A stretch of 64,000 bases of DNA from Amyloporia xantha (taxonomy: Eukaryota; Basidiomycota; Agaricomycetes; Polyporales; Adustoporiaceae), in the NCBI GenBank assembly GCA_036971615.1, contig JAYKKR010000002.1, positions 3,472,001-3,536,000 on the forward strand, in the 5' to 3' direction. The position numbers and the translations under genes were made by a program. Position 1 is the first letter of the stretch. The number at the start of each line of letters is the position of its first letter. Positions 31,501 through 40,506 of the stretch are shown one piece after another. The notes beneath the pieces were generated by a model, which worked only from the letters and a program-made list of their open reading frames with translations, searched no databases and was not told the origin of the DNA.

Positions 31501-32641
31501 AGTGAAGAGGAGAGCGAAGAGGACGCCGGTGTCGCAGTCAAGAAAGCAAGCTCGACGGTGGAGAAGACTGTTGCGACAGGCACAGTGACTTCGCGCGCAA
31601 GTGGGAGCTCCGCCACCTCGAATGCACCATCGATCACCCCGACAGCCGTGCGAGCAGATGCATCATCGTCAGCGCCACCGCAGCAGGAGAGTGAAGACAG
31701 CAGTGGGGAAGAAGAGACTAGTGAAGAGGAGAGCGAGGCGGAGGCCGATCCTGCTATCCAGGCGACATCTACGACGGTGGAGAACACCGTAGTGGCAAGC
31801 ACAGTAGCTCCGCAAGCAAGTGGGAGCTCCGCCGCCTCGCATACACCGGCGGTTGCGCACGTCGAAGAGGCCGCCTCGACAGCCGTGCGAGCAGACACAT
31901 CATCGTCAGCGCCACCACAACAGGAGAGTGAGGAAAGCAGTGGGGAGGAAGAGACCAGTGAAGAGGAGAGCGAGGAGGAGGCCCGGTCCTACTATCCAGG
32001 CCGCCTCTACGACAGTGGAGAACACCGTCGTGACAGCCTCGAATACCCTAGCGGCGGTGCACGTTGAACAGGCGGCTTCGACAGCCGTGCGAGCGGTTGC
32101 ATCACCGTCGGCACCACCACCACCACCACCGCAGGAGAGTGAGGAAAGCAGTGGGGAGGAGGAGACGAGTGAAGAGGAGAGCGAGGAGGCCGGGCCTGCT
32201 ATCCAGACGGCGAGCACGACACTGGCGAAGGCCGCCGTTGCAAGCGCAACTGCTCCACTAACGGTCCCAGCTGGGCCATCTCCCGCTGTATCGAGCGCAC
32301 CGGCCGTCACACCCGCTGCGACAGCGGTGCGCGCTGAGACAAAAGCGCCAGCAGCGACGACGGCGCCGGGTGTTGCAACCGCGGTGAAGACCGAGGCGGG
32401 CAGCGCGAAGATAGTCTCTCCTGCTACGTCGTCCTCCGCGCCCGTGCAAGCGCCTCCGGCGGCGACAGCACCGAGCGCACAGAAGGAGGAGAGCAGTGAA
32501 GGTGAGGAGAGTGAGGAGGAGAGCGGGGAGGAGAGCAGCGAGGACGGGGGTAAAGAGGGGAGTGGGAGCGAGGAGGGGAGCGCGGAGAGTGGGGAGGTGA
32601 GGAGTAGCAGCGGGGAGGAGGAAAGTAGCGGGGAGGAGTAG
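28590..32641 (+). CDS. GCD6: eIF2B epsilon subunit (catalytic GEF) with long acidic repeat tail; two frame breaks
   Basis: Catalytic subunit of the guanine nucleotide exchange factor for eIF2. Ten exons: 28590-28715, 28782-28906, 29001-29264, 29338-29524, 29579-29742, 29797-29922, 29987-30357, 30422-30550, 30608-31081, 31150-32641. The nucleotidyltransferase-like domain (CLLPICNATLLDWTFESL; FVLVTGDLVSN) is followed by a left-handed beta-helix of hexapeptides (CKIGSNTLIGAHTSV), the linker SYNSQRLMRIGDDALD, and the C-terminal W2/AA-box domain (LPLFGQILAALYQADIVEED). Two single-base excesses break the frame: AAA at 30880-30882 (one A too many for VELKTLRMASNVPL) and CCC at 31982-31984 inside the tail repeats. 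With both corrected the protein would be 1151 residues, against 712 in yeast. Uncorrected, exon 10 stops at 32067. Confidence 0.88.
31362..32641 (+). repeat. Acidic tandem-repeat tail of eIF2B epsilon
   Basis: About 425 codons after the W2 domain. Units of roughly 210-240 bp each combine an Ala/Thr/Val-rich part (STTVENTVVAS; STAVRAD) and an acidic part (ESEESSGEEETSEEESE). About three to four units lie between 31470 and 32215, then a more divergent Ala/Pro/Thr region and a final acidic block (EEESSGEE at the stop). Confidence 0.75.
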
Positions 32642-32803
32642 AGTCAGTAGAGTCAGTAGAAGCCATCACATACCTGTTGTAGAGTATCGCGTTTTGCTTT
32701 CGATTTTGTTATTCGCTGTCAGGTACGAAAGATATAGCACATGTGCGGGGATCCAGCCCTCGTTAACAAGTTGATTGCGCGTGCAGAATGGTATCGCGGT
32801 ACG

Positions 32804-33889
32804 TTACAAAGCAGTCTCCCGCCACTTGGCATCGTCCAGAATGAAATCACCGACGATACGGGGATACACCTCCCCCGCCAGCGCCTCGTTATGCTCCTCC
32901 GTCAGGCTATCCCAGTTCCTCTCCACCATCCTCCCCCCCTCAGCCGCCTCTCCATACAACTCCCCCAACCGCCCCCAGATCCGCTCGCTCTGGGCCCGAT
33001 CCACAAGCGTGTCCCCCGTCGAATGCACGATCAGCCACCTGAGCCCGCCCCGCGCCCTCTGGGCCTCCGCGCGCAGCGCATACGCGGCGGTGTTCCACGG
33101 CGCGTACGAGCGCAGGCGGCCGAACGCGGCGGCGACGAACCACGATTTGTACGCGGGGAAGGTGTGCAGGAGCGCGTCGATGTCGTAAATCCCCGAGGAG
33201 AGGACGAGCGCGCGGGTCGCGGCGAGGAGGGCGGGGGAGGGCGCGAGCGTGGCGGGCATGGGGTGGGGCGAGGGGGGCAGGGTGTCGATGTCGATGTCCG
33301 TGGGCGAGGTGGATGGAGAAGGTGAGGCGGGCGGAGAGGAGTGATCGGGCGCGGGCGGCTGGAGGAAGATGGACGTGAGCATGTGCGCGGAGCAGCTGTG
33401 TCCGATCAGGTAGAGCTGTGCAGGGTCGTACGGCGGGTGTGCGTCCGGGAGATGATGTGTCGGCCCGGGCCAGGCGAGGAGGAAGTGGAGGAAGGCGAGC
33501 GCGTCCTCGGCATGTGCGGGGTGGCGGAGGGGGTCGGAGGGGGTGGTGAGACGGTAGTTGGGGATAGCGACGGGGCAGCGGGTGTGGGCGGCGAGGCGAC
33601 GGGCGAGAGGGGCGTGGTGGGCCTTATCTTCGCTGAAGCAGAGGCCGGGCGGCGTGTCATAGGGCGAAAGAGCGCGGAGGGGGGAGGGTGCTTACGATCG
33701 CCATGCACCGCCGTGGATGAAGCAGATCAGGGGCGGCTTGCGCGCATCTAGGGATGCAGAGGGAGGGGTGGGGACATAGAGGTCGAACTCATGGAGGGGG
33801 CTGTGGACGCGGGAGGAGGTGTAAGGAATGTTGAGATGCTCTTCGATCTGAAACTGATCCAGAGGGGTGGCGGCTGCTGTGGAGTGCAT
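32804..33889 (-). CDS. BNA7: Kynurenine formamidase (alpha/beta hydrolase)
   Basis: Probably hydrolyses N-formylkynurenine to kynurenine and formate in the de novo NAD (tryptophan degradation) pathway. Exons 33696-33889 and 32804-33632 give 340 residues. It has the oxyanion-loop motif HGGAW, the nucleophile elbow GHSCS, an Asp in HSTGDTLVD and a His in LTEEHNEAL, a complete Ser-Asp-His triad in the right order. The segment SSGIYDIDALLHTFPAYKSW matches the region after the nucleophile in yeast Bna7. There is a Pro/Ser-rich insertion of about 40 residues after the nucleophile. It lies on the same strand as kynureninase about 2 kb away, which supports the assignment over a generic esterase. GC content is high. 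Confidence 0.8.
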
Positions 33890-34344
33890 CTGGGCTTGAT
33901 GTCGCCAGCGGGCGGCACATCAGCATGGGGAGGACATAATGGATGACGAATTGGATACCTCTCGAGGAGTGCGGGGCAGCGTGGATGGGGAGCGTCGGAC
34001 AGGCGTGGTCGTGTGTACGCAGAAGTGTAGCTGCTGCTGCGTTGCGGCTGGATGGGTATAGAGAGGAATACAGCCTGCTGAGCAGCATACACTGCACACA
34101 GGACGTCGTCTGTCGCGTGCAGGTCGTCGCCGCCGAGTCACTGCAGATTCAGCCGGGCGAGTCGGCGCGCGCACATCACGTGCAGTCTTGGCGGTGCGGC
34201 TTTGGGCGACCGACAGTCAATAATGACGTCACGCTCACATTGGGCCTGGTGCCGTGCGTATTGGTTATAAACCACCCCCATCTCAGCCCTGTCCAAACCC
34301 CTTTATAACCTGTCTTCGACCCGTTCAACCGCCCATCTTCCAAC
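33890..34344. other. Divergent promoter between kynurenine formamidase and PMP3
   Basis: 455 bp between divergent starts. It contains GGTTATAAACCACCCCC about 80 bp before the PMP3 start as a possible TATA region. No gene is seen. Confidence 0.5.
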
Positions 34345-34751
34345 ATGCCTTTCACCGGTTCAGACCTCTGCAAGGTGCGTACATCGTCTCGAGCTGCTCG
34401 AAGTTGCTGCTGACGCCCCGGCTGCGTGACAGATCCTGTCAGTCGTTGCCATGTTATATGCGTCGTCGCGGGTAGTGAAACTCACCTTTCTTTCTCCAGC
34501 TTTGCGATCATCCTACCCCCAGTCGGTGTCTTCCTCGAGCGAGGGTTCGGCGCTGACTTTATCATCAACATCATTCTCGTGCGTCTGTCGTCTCCTTCAT
34601 GTTGACTCTGTTCTGACGAATAATATACCCACAGACGTGTCTGGGTTACATGTATGCGTTGCCGCTCGTCTCCCTGCATCCACACAAAATTAACTGCCCC
34701 TCCTACAGCCCCGGTATCATCCATGCTCTGTACATTATTTTGAAGTACTAG
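34345..34751 (+). CDS. PMP3: Plasma membrane proteolipid 3 (Pmp3/UPF0057)
   Basis: Small two-span hydrophobic protein that affects membrane potential and salt tolerance in yeast. Five exons (34345-34374, 34433-34437, 34500-34578, 34634-34650, 34709-34751) give 57 residues, reading MPFTGSDLCKILFAI, ILPPVGVFLERGFGAD, then NIILTCLGYIPGIIHALYII and LKY at the end, almost the whole family consensus. Exon 2 is only 5 nt (ATCCT), flanked by AG and GTCAGT. It supplies the Ile and part of the Leu that the family requires, and skipping it would break the frame. The gene lies between the two kynurenine-pathway genes. Confidence 0.93.
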
Positions 34752-34928
34752 ACAAAACATTTTTCTCGTTGGCCGCGGACACTACCCTGTTCATGAGCTT
34801 CATGATGACGCCAATTTCTTATTCCCGATCTTCACTCATCCTGTAGATCCACCAGCACCTCGTACTTACATCCATGTTGTTGCAGTATTATAATGTATAC
34901 CCGTTCTATTTCTTGAGACTGCTCAGGA

Positions 34929-35808
34929 CAGTGAACGAAAGGTCGGGTCAATAGGCCTTGACCGTCTAGACCCCAAGGCCATAGACGGGGTCTATTAGTG
35001 TTGCGTATGAAACTAATTGGCTGTTTAAAACGGTATGTAAGTAAGTCCTGGTTTTATGTTAGTTATATACAGGTGTTTTTTACGTTTTAAACACACGTCA
35101 CGTGCTATTTCTCTGCCTGCGGCGCAAAGGGCTGTGGAGACGCACTGGGTGGACCATAGGTTTTAGAATGCCTTGGAACATACAAAGTTGTGCTCTGAGC
35201 CGGTATTAGAGGAAGAAATATGAATTTGAGTGAGTTATTGCCAAGATTCGAGACACGATCACACACTTCGGCATCTGCCGGATGCGCATCGTCTCGCGCC
35301 TGGACTTGCCAATGTCCAGGATAGCAGAACTTTAGGCATAGAGGTATTCCAAGGCGCATTGCATCCTCCAATATTGTGAACATATCTAAACGAATTGCTC
35401 ATTTCAGTGCGGTGGGCCTCTATCTATGCATAGAGTCGCTGCTTCACGGAAAGCGTCACGTGTCCTGACTTAATGACATTATATACATGAATAGTTTTGG
35501 CCCGTGTTTTTTACTTGTAAAAAACATGTTTTAAACATGTAATATACATCCATGTTTCTTACGTCGAGTTGTATACGCGACACTAGGGTCTATGACCCCC
35601 GTCTAGACGGGGTCAATGCACGTGATATGATTCTGCTGGCGGGGCGGGCCATTTTCGTCACGTGGTAAGCGGGCCGAGGGACGGTCACGCGTCTTGTCCG
35701 ACAGCCACCGGTGACTGCCGTAGACCCCTTCGTCGCCGTCTTGACCCCTCGTCTAGACCCGACTAACGCCGGTATAAACCCCGTCTAGACGGGTCTTTGC
35801 GAACACTG
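34929..35808. mobile_element. hAT-type MITE, copy 1 (282 bp, split by a nested element)
   Basis: It starts CAGTGAACGAAAGG and ends CTTTGCGAACACTG (imperfect TIRs sharing CAGTG). The 8-bp target duplication GCTCAGGA is at 34921-34928 and 35809-35816. Subtracting the nested insertion (590 bp) and its 8-bp duplication leaves 282 bp, exactly the length of copy 2 at 40225. It contains several GTCTAGAC palindromes that could be transposase binding sites. There is no coding capacity. Confidence 0.9.
34996..35585. mobile_element. Nested hAT-type MITE (590 bp)
   Basis: It is inserted in copy 1 of the 282-bp MITE. Its ends are TAGTGTTGCGTATG and, reversed, TAGTGTCGCGTATA. The target duplication GGGTCTAT is at 34988-34995 and 35586-35593, and the uninterrupted copy 2 has a single GGGTCTAT at this position, an empty site. 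A TAGTG terminus and 8-bp duplication fit the hAT superfamily. No transposase frame is present. Confidence 0.9.
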
Positions 35809-35934
35809 GCTCAGGACGTGTGAACCAGTGGGTCGTGTCTGCGAGCATTCTTAAGTACTTGGGTCTGAGCGCGGCACAATCATAAGGATACATTGAATTT
35901 AACTTCCTCCTTCACTTACTACACCAAGAAACGG

Positions 35935-37903
35935 TCATGAGCCCTCCCGACCAACCTCCAGACCCTCCCGTTCGACCTCCTCCAACACTTCCTCCAGCAC
36001 ACTCACGCCCCGCTCCACATCCTCCCACGTATTATACAAAGGACACGGCGCCAGCCTAATCACGTCCGGCTTCCTCGAGTCCCCCACCACGCCCCGCTCC
36101 CCCAGGCCCTTCAGCACCCTCGGCATCACCCCCCGCCCCGTGGGCAGAAACACCAGCGACAGCTGCGCCCCGCGTTCCGCCGCCTCCCCGGGCGTGATGA
36201 CCGTCACGCCCACCTTCCCCCTCCCCGCCTCCTTCTCCCCACCCGTGCCCTCTCCCTCCCCGGTGAACGCGCCCGCCGCCGCCACGTCCACCCAGAAGCG
36301 CGACGCGCGCAGCAGCGCCTCGAGGTAGCCCGTGAGCCGCACGCTGCGCGCGCGGAGGGGCGCCATCCCGCCCGCGGCGCGGAACACCTCGAGCGCGCCG
36401 AGGAGGGCGGCCGTCGCGAGGACGGAGGGGTTCGATTGCTGGAAGCCCTGCGCGCCGCGGATGCGGGCGAAGCGCGGCGGCATGGTGAAGCGCGTCGCGG
36501 GGTCGTGGCCCCACCAGCCGGCGGCTCTGGTGTGCGCAGGAGATGGGGGGAGGGGGAGGGAGAAGGAGGAAGGGGGAGAAGGAGGAAGGGGGAGAAGGAA
36601 AGGGGGTGGGGATAGGTATGAGCGAGCGTGCGCCGAGAGGTATACCAGAAGATATAGAAATTATTGGATCGTGGATATGAGAGGACAGGTGCCTACCTCA
36701 CGGGCTCGTCCGCCCAGCGTTCATGCACGAAAAGCCCGCCAATCGCGCCCGGCCCGGCATTGAGGTACTTGTACGTGCACCACACCGCGAAGTCGACGCC
36801 CCAGTCGTGCAGCGCCAGCGGGACGTTCCCGACCGCATGCGCGAGGTCCCACCCGCAGATGCAGCCCTATGCACGGCCCGTCCCGTCAGCGCTCGCATGC
36901 GTATGGGCAGCAGAACGCACAACGCACCTGCGCGCGCGCGGCGCGCGTGATCGCCTCCATCGCGAAGACCTGCCCGGTGTAGTACTGGCACCCGCTGAAG
37001 AGCACGAGCGCGATGCGGGGTCCCTCCCGCGCGATCGCGTCGAGGATGTCTGCGGTGCGGAGGGTGTGCTCGCCCGGCCGCGGGGCGAGCTCGATGACGG
37101 CGCTGGCGGGGTCCCATCCGCGCGCAAGCACCTGCGACGCCATTGCGTACTGCGCAAAGTGGCGGCGTGGTCAGCGATGCAGGGATGAAGAAGGGGCAGG
37201 CGATGGGGTCAGTCGGGAGGGGGGGCAGACCATACCTGGTCAGAGGGGAACGCCCGCGCTTCGCAGAGGATTTTGTAGCGCTCCTGCGTGGGTCTGTAGA
37301 ACGTGTCCATCATGAGGTTGAGGTTGGCGGTGAGCGTGCCCATGCAGGCGACCTCCGACTCGCTCGCGCCTGCACAGCTCCTTCGTTAGTTAGCAGCCTG
37401 GCGGGCAGAGGGCAGGGGGTGGCATGCTGACCGACGAGATCGGCGAGGATGGGGTGGACGGTGTCCGCGATGTGCATCCAGGCGCGGCCATGGGGGTGGT
37501 CGAAGTGCCCTTCTACGCCTCTGGGAGGGGGGTACGATGCACATGTTTAGCACTCGGCCTGACGCGCATGGAAGGAGGGGAGGGGGGAACCGTGGGGGCG
37601 TACCGTGTCGCCCAGACCGCCATCTCCTCCTCGACGAGCTGCTTCGCGCGCTTGGGCAGCACGCCCAGCGAGTTGCCGCACAGGTAGGTACACGGTGCGT
37701 CCGCTGGGCACATGTGGCCCTGGTCAGCGTACGATTCGAGAGGTGAGAGGGGGAGCAGGACACCCACCGAGCTCGGGGCTGATGGCGGTGGCCTTCATCT
37801 GGCGGTTCGTCGGGATGACGAACTCGCTGCGGAACACGCGCAGGGGATCATCTTCGGGTGGGAGCTTGAATCTGCTCGCGCTGTCGAGCGATGAAAGCGA
37901 CAT
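35935..37903 (-). CDS. BNA5: Kynureninase
   Basis: PLP enzyme cleaving kynurenine or 3-hydroxykynurenine to (hydroxy)anthranilate and alanine. Seven exons on the minus strand (37768-37903, 37604-37703, 37432-37520, 37236-37369, 36928-37149, 36697-36866, 35935-36526) give 480 residues. Motifs include [56 protein letters not shown] with the PLP-contacting Asp, and the Schiff-base Lys in [12 protein letters not shown], then [11 protein letters not shown] and [14 protein letters not shown]. The C-terminal part has a Gly/Glu-rich insertion ([15 protein letters not shown]). It is co-oriented with kynurenine formamidase, with PMP3 between them. Confidence 0.93.
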
Positions 37904-38657
37904 GAATGTAATTTGCAGCGCTTTCTACGAGCGCGAGTAAATCGACTGCCAGTGCGACTTGAATGAAAAACAGCCGATCTCACAGTAGGTCCGGGATGGA
38001 AAATATCCCTCGGTGCTTGTGCTTCAAGTACGACTTATGACGGTACCGGTACTGTGTATGGCGGATCGGCAGAGAAAGATTCGGACATAACGTTAACGAA
38101 CGGCATTAATAATGTCATCGTATTTTGCTGACTCGACCAGAGGCTAATATTAATGTTTAGTAACAAGTCCCCCGAGCCGAGTTTATACGAGAGCATTTAG
38201 TTCCCTTTGCAACAACCTATGGTCGACAGAAGAAGCTATTGATATTTGATCGGACTCGAGATATAAATTGACGTTCTCGAAGTCGGGTAGCCTCAAGGCT
38301 CGTTACATGAGGCAACGCTCGAGCCGTGCATGTGAAACTTCATTCCACTTGCACCCTCGATTCTCAAACCTCGCTCAAATCGCATGCAGATTTCGAAGGC
38401 TTCACGGTGCAGAGCGTGGTATTGATGAAATCGAGGAGCAATACACCGGATTAAGCAGAATGCAATGCAAGATACAGCTAATGTAGCGCGCGAAGGAATG
38501 TGGAGATATGAGTGTACGAGATGAGACATAAAATATTAAGCAAAGAAAATCCCCGGATGAACGTAGAGTAAATAGATAGCAGCAAGATATCGCTTCCTCT
38601 TGTCGCATGCTCTCTCCGGTGTTGAGGATCAAATGGAACGTCCTGCACCAGCAGGCC
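37904..38657. other. Intergenic region, no gene seen
   Basis: 754 bp between kynureninase and the syntaxin 3' end. AT-rich in places, with no coding signal recognised. Confidence 0.5.
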
Positions 38658-40057
38658 TTAACTGTTATTGTTATGGCTGCTCTTGACGTTATTGCTGACG
38701 ACAACACCAACGACAATGCCGACAACGGCGAGGATGATGAGAATAATGATGAAGCAGATCCAGCGCATGCGCCTTGCCCTTCGGGCATGCACAACAGCCT
38801 TCTCTGTCTGCTTCAAGCTGGATAAGGGAAGAGGAAGTGAGAAAGTGGACTTCAAAAGTATACTTGAGAAAGACGTACCCTGCTTCTGTGTTGTGTTCAA
38901 CCTCGGCAGCCGTGGTGTCAATAGCATTGATCGACTCATCCTGTTGTTGCACAAGAACGCTCATCTGTTGTTTGTCATCAGTCAATGCATTGTATGGATG
39001 GTGATGAGAAACTCAATCACATCATTGAATAGCTGCGCAAGTTCCTCGAGTGTTCTTTCAATTCGCAAAATATCCTGGTGCCGATCCTGGACTTCTCGGT
39101 AAGCTTGTCTCGATTCGCCATATCGTGTTGAGTTGGAAAGCTGCCGCATGCTGAGTGAGTGGTATTGCAGATGTGGCACACACAGCAGCGCCTACCGCTT
39201 GAGCGAAAATCTGGTCACCGCCTCCATTTGCATCATTGACAACGGCGTCAACCTCTTCTGGACTCGCGTCGGGTTTGACTGCATCATGCCGTCAGATCAT
39301 CGCTTGTGCATGAAGTTCATGACATAGCCCACCAATTCGGAATTGTCGTTCAACCCGCTGCTTGTATCTCGCCCGGTAGTCTCTCTCCACTTGCTGATAA
39401 TTTTGCAAGACCTCGACGAACTTCGATCGAAGAACTCCCGTCTGATACCAAGCTCATAAGTCCGGACGACGTTTCCTAATTTCGCCGGGCCGACGCACCT
39501 GGTTGTTTCGTATCCGCGCATCCTGTGGTCGAGGAGCTGGGAACTGTGACAATGACTGTATTCGTTCCTTCAAGCTGTTGCTCAGAACGCGCGTCTTTCC
39601 GACGAGCTCGTCAAGAGCAGCAGCGTTTTGTTGGTTCAGGGCTTCATCCGTGCTGTTCAAAGAACGCGAATGAAGTTCACCAATACGAGCGACGTTCGAG
39701 CTGAATTCTGATAGAGCATCTTGAACGGATGAGACCTGAACAATAAGTGACATAGCATGTCAGCACTTCGCGAAGGTACGGGGAGTGGCTTAGGTACCTC
39801 GGTGTAGAAGCGGCTCATAGGGTCTGTCTCCACGTTGCCGTTACCATTCGTTGGAGGCGATATCGGGCTCTGTGTCTGCAGACCCGTCATTTCGTGGTAT
39901 TGCGGTGCGCCATCTTGGTTTCCTTGTTCTTGCTGTCTCTGAGCCTGTTAAGACGTGACATCCCGGTCAGCCTCCACTGAGGGCATGCAAAGCGGACGCG
40001 CGCCGGGACGGAAATGAGACGAACCCTGAGAGCAGCGAGTCTGTCACGAGCGGCCAT
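38658..40057 (-). CDS. Syntaxin, Sso1/2-type plasma-membrane t-SNARE
   Basis: Qa-SNARE for exocytic vesicle fusion. Eight exons on the minus strand: 40025-40057, 39798-39944, 39499-39735, 39333-39441, 39196-39278, 39021-39140, 38879-38964, 38658-38817. They give 324 residues. A short Gln-rich N terminus precedes the Habc region (MSRFYTEVSSVQDALSEF; QNYQQVERDYRARYKQRVER). The SNARE motif runs from REVQDRHQDILRIERTLEEL through VQQQDESINAIDTTAAEVEH, with the zero-layer Gln in QQQDES. A juxtamembrane basic stretch (HARRARRMRW) leads into a single C-terminal anchor (ICFIIILIILAVVGIVVGVV). A hAT MITE sits 168 bp upstream of the start codon. Confidence 0.92.
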
Positions 40058-40224
40058 AATGGAGAGAGGGGTATATCGAGGCCAAGAGTAAGTAGAGAGG
40101 AAGGCGGGACAGATGTGCCGCCTGGGGGATATCAGTCCAGACTGACAAGGCGCGCAGATCAGAGGGGAAGTGTGGGAAATTAGCGCCGCCTCGGTCTTAT
40201 CCGCTTTCGTACCGCTCGCGGCTC

Positions 40225-40506
40225 CAGTGAACGAAAGGTCGGGTCAATAGGCCTTGACCGTCTAGACCCCAAGGCCATAGACGGGGTCTATGACCCCCGT
40301 CTAGACGGGGTCAATGCACGTGATATGATTCTGCTGGCGGGGCAGGCCATTTTCGTCACGTGGTAAGCGGGCCGAGGGACGGTCACGCCTCTTGTCCGAC
40401 AGCCACCGGTGACTGCCGTAGACCCCTTCGTCGCCGTCTTGACCCCTCGTCTAGACCCGACTAACGCCGGTATAAACCCCGTCTAGACGGGTCTTTGCGA
40501 ACACTG
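40225..40506. mobile_element. hAT-type MITE, copy 2 (282 bp, intact)
   Basis: It is nearly identical to copy 1 at 34929-35808 but has no nested insertion. Ends are CAGTG / CACTG. The target duplication CGCGGCTC is at 40217-40224 and 40507-40514. The very low divergence suggests recent activity. It lies just upstream of the syntaxin start. Confidence 0.92.

Larger units (their letters stand above)
34752..35934. other. Intergenic region filled by nested MITEs
   Basis: Most of this 1.2-kb gap is the hAT-type MITE at 34929-35808 with a second element nested in it. The rest is UTR of PMP3 and of kynureninase. Confidence 0.7.

Noticed and set aside
31820..32641. A separate acidic protein gene after eIF2B epsilon
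   Set aside because: Its frame continues the same repeat units as the eIF2B epsilon tail once one C at 31982-31984 is removed, and it has no start context of its own.
34929..35808. Retrotransposon LTR interpretation of the repeated GTCTAGAC-rich sequence
   Set aside because: The ends are CAGTG/CACTG with 8-bp target duplications, not TG...CA with 4-6 bp duplications, and there is no primer-binding site.
36056..36514. Long Gly/Arg/Ala-rich frames in the kynureninase region
   Set aside because: Shadow frames of a very GC-rich real exon. The kynureninase frame carries all conserved motifs.
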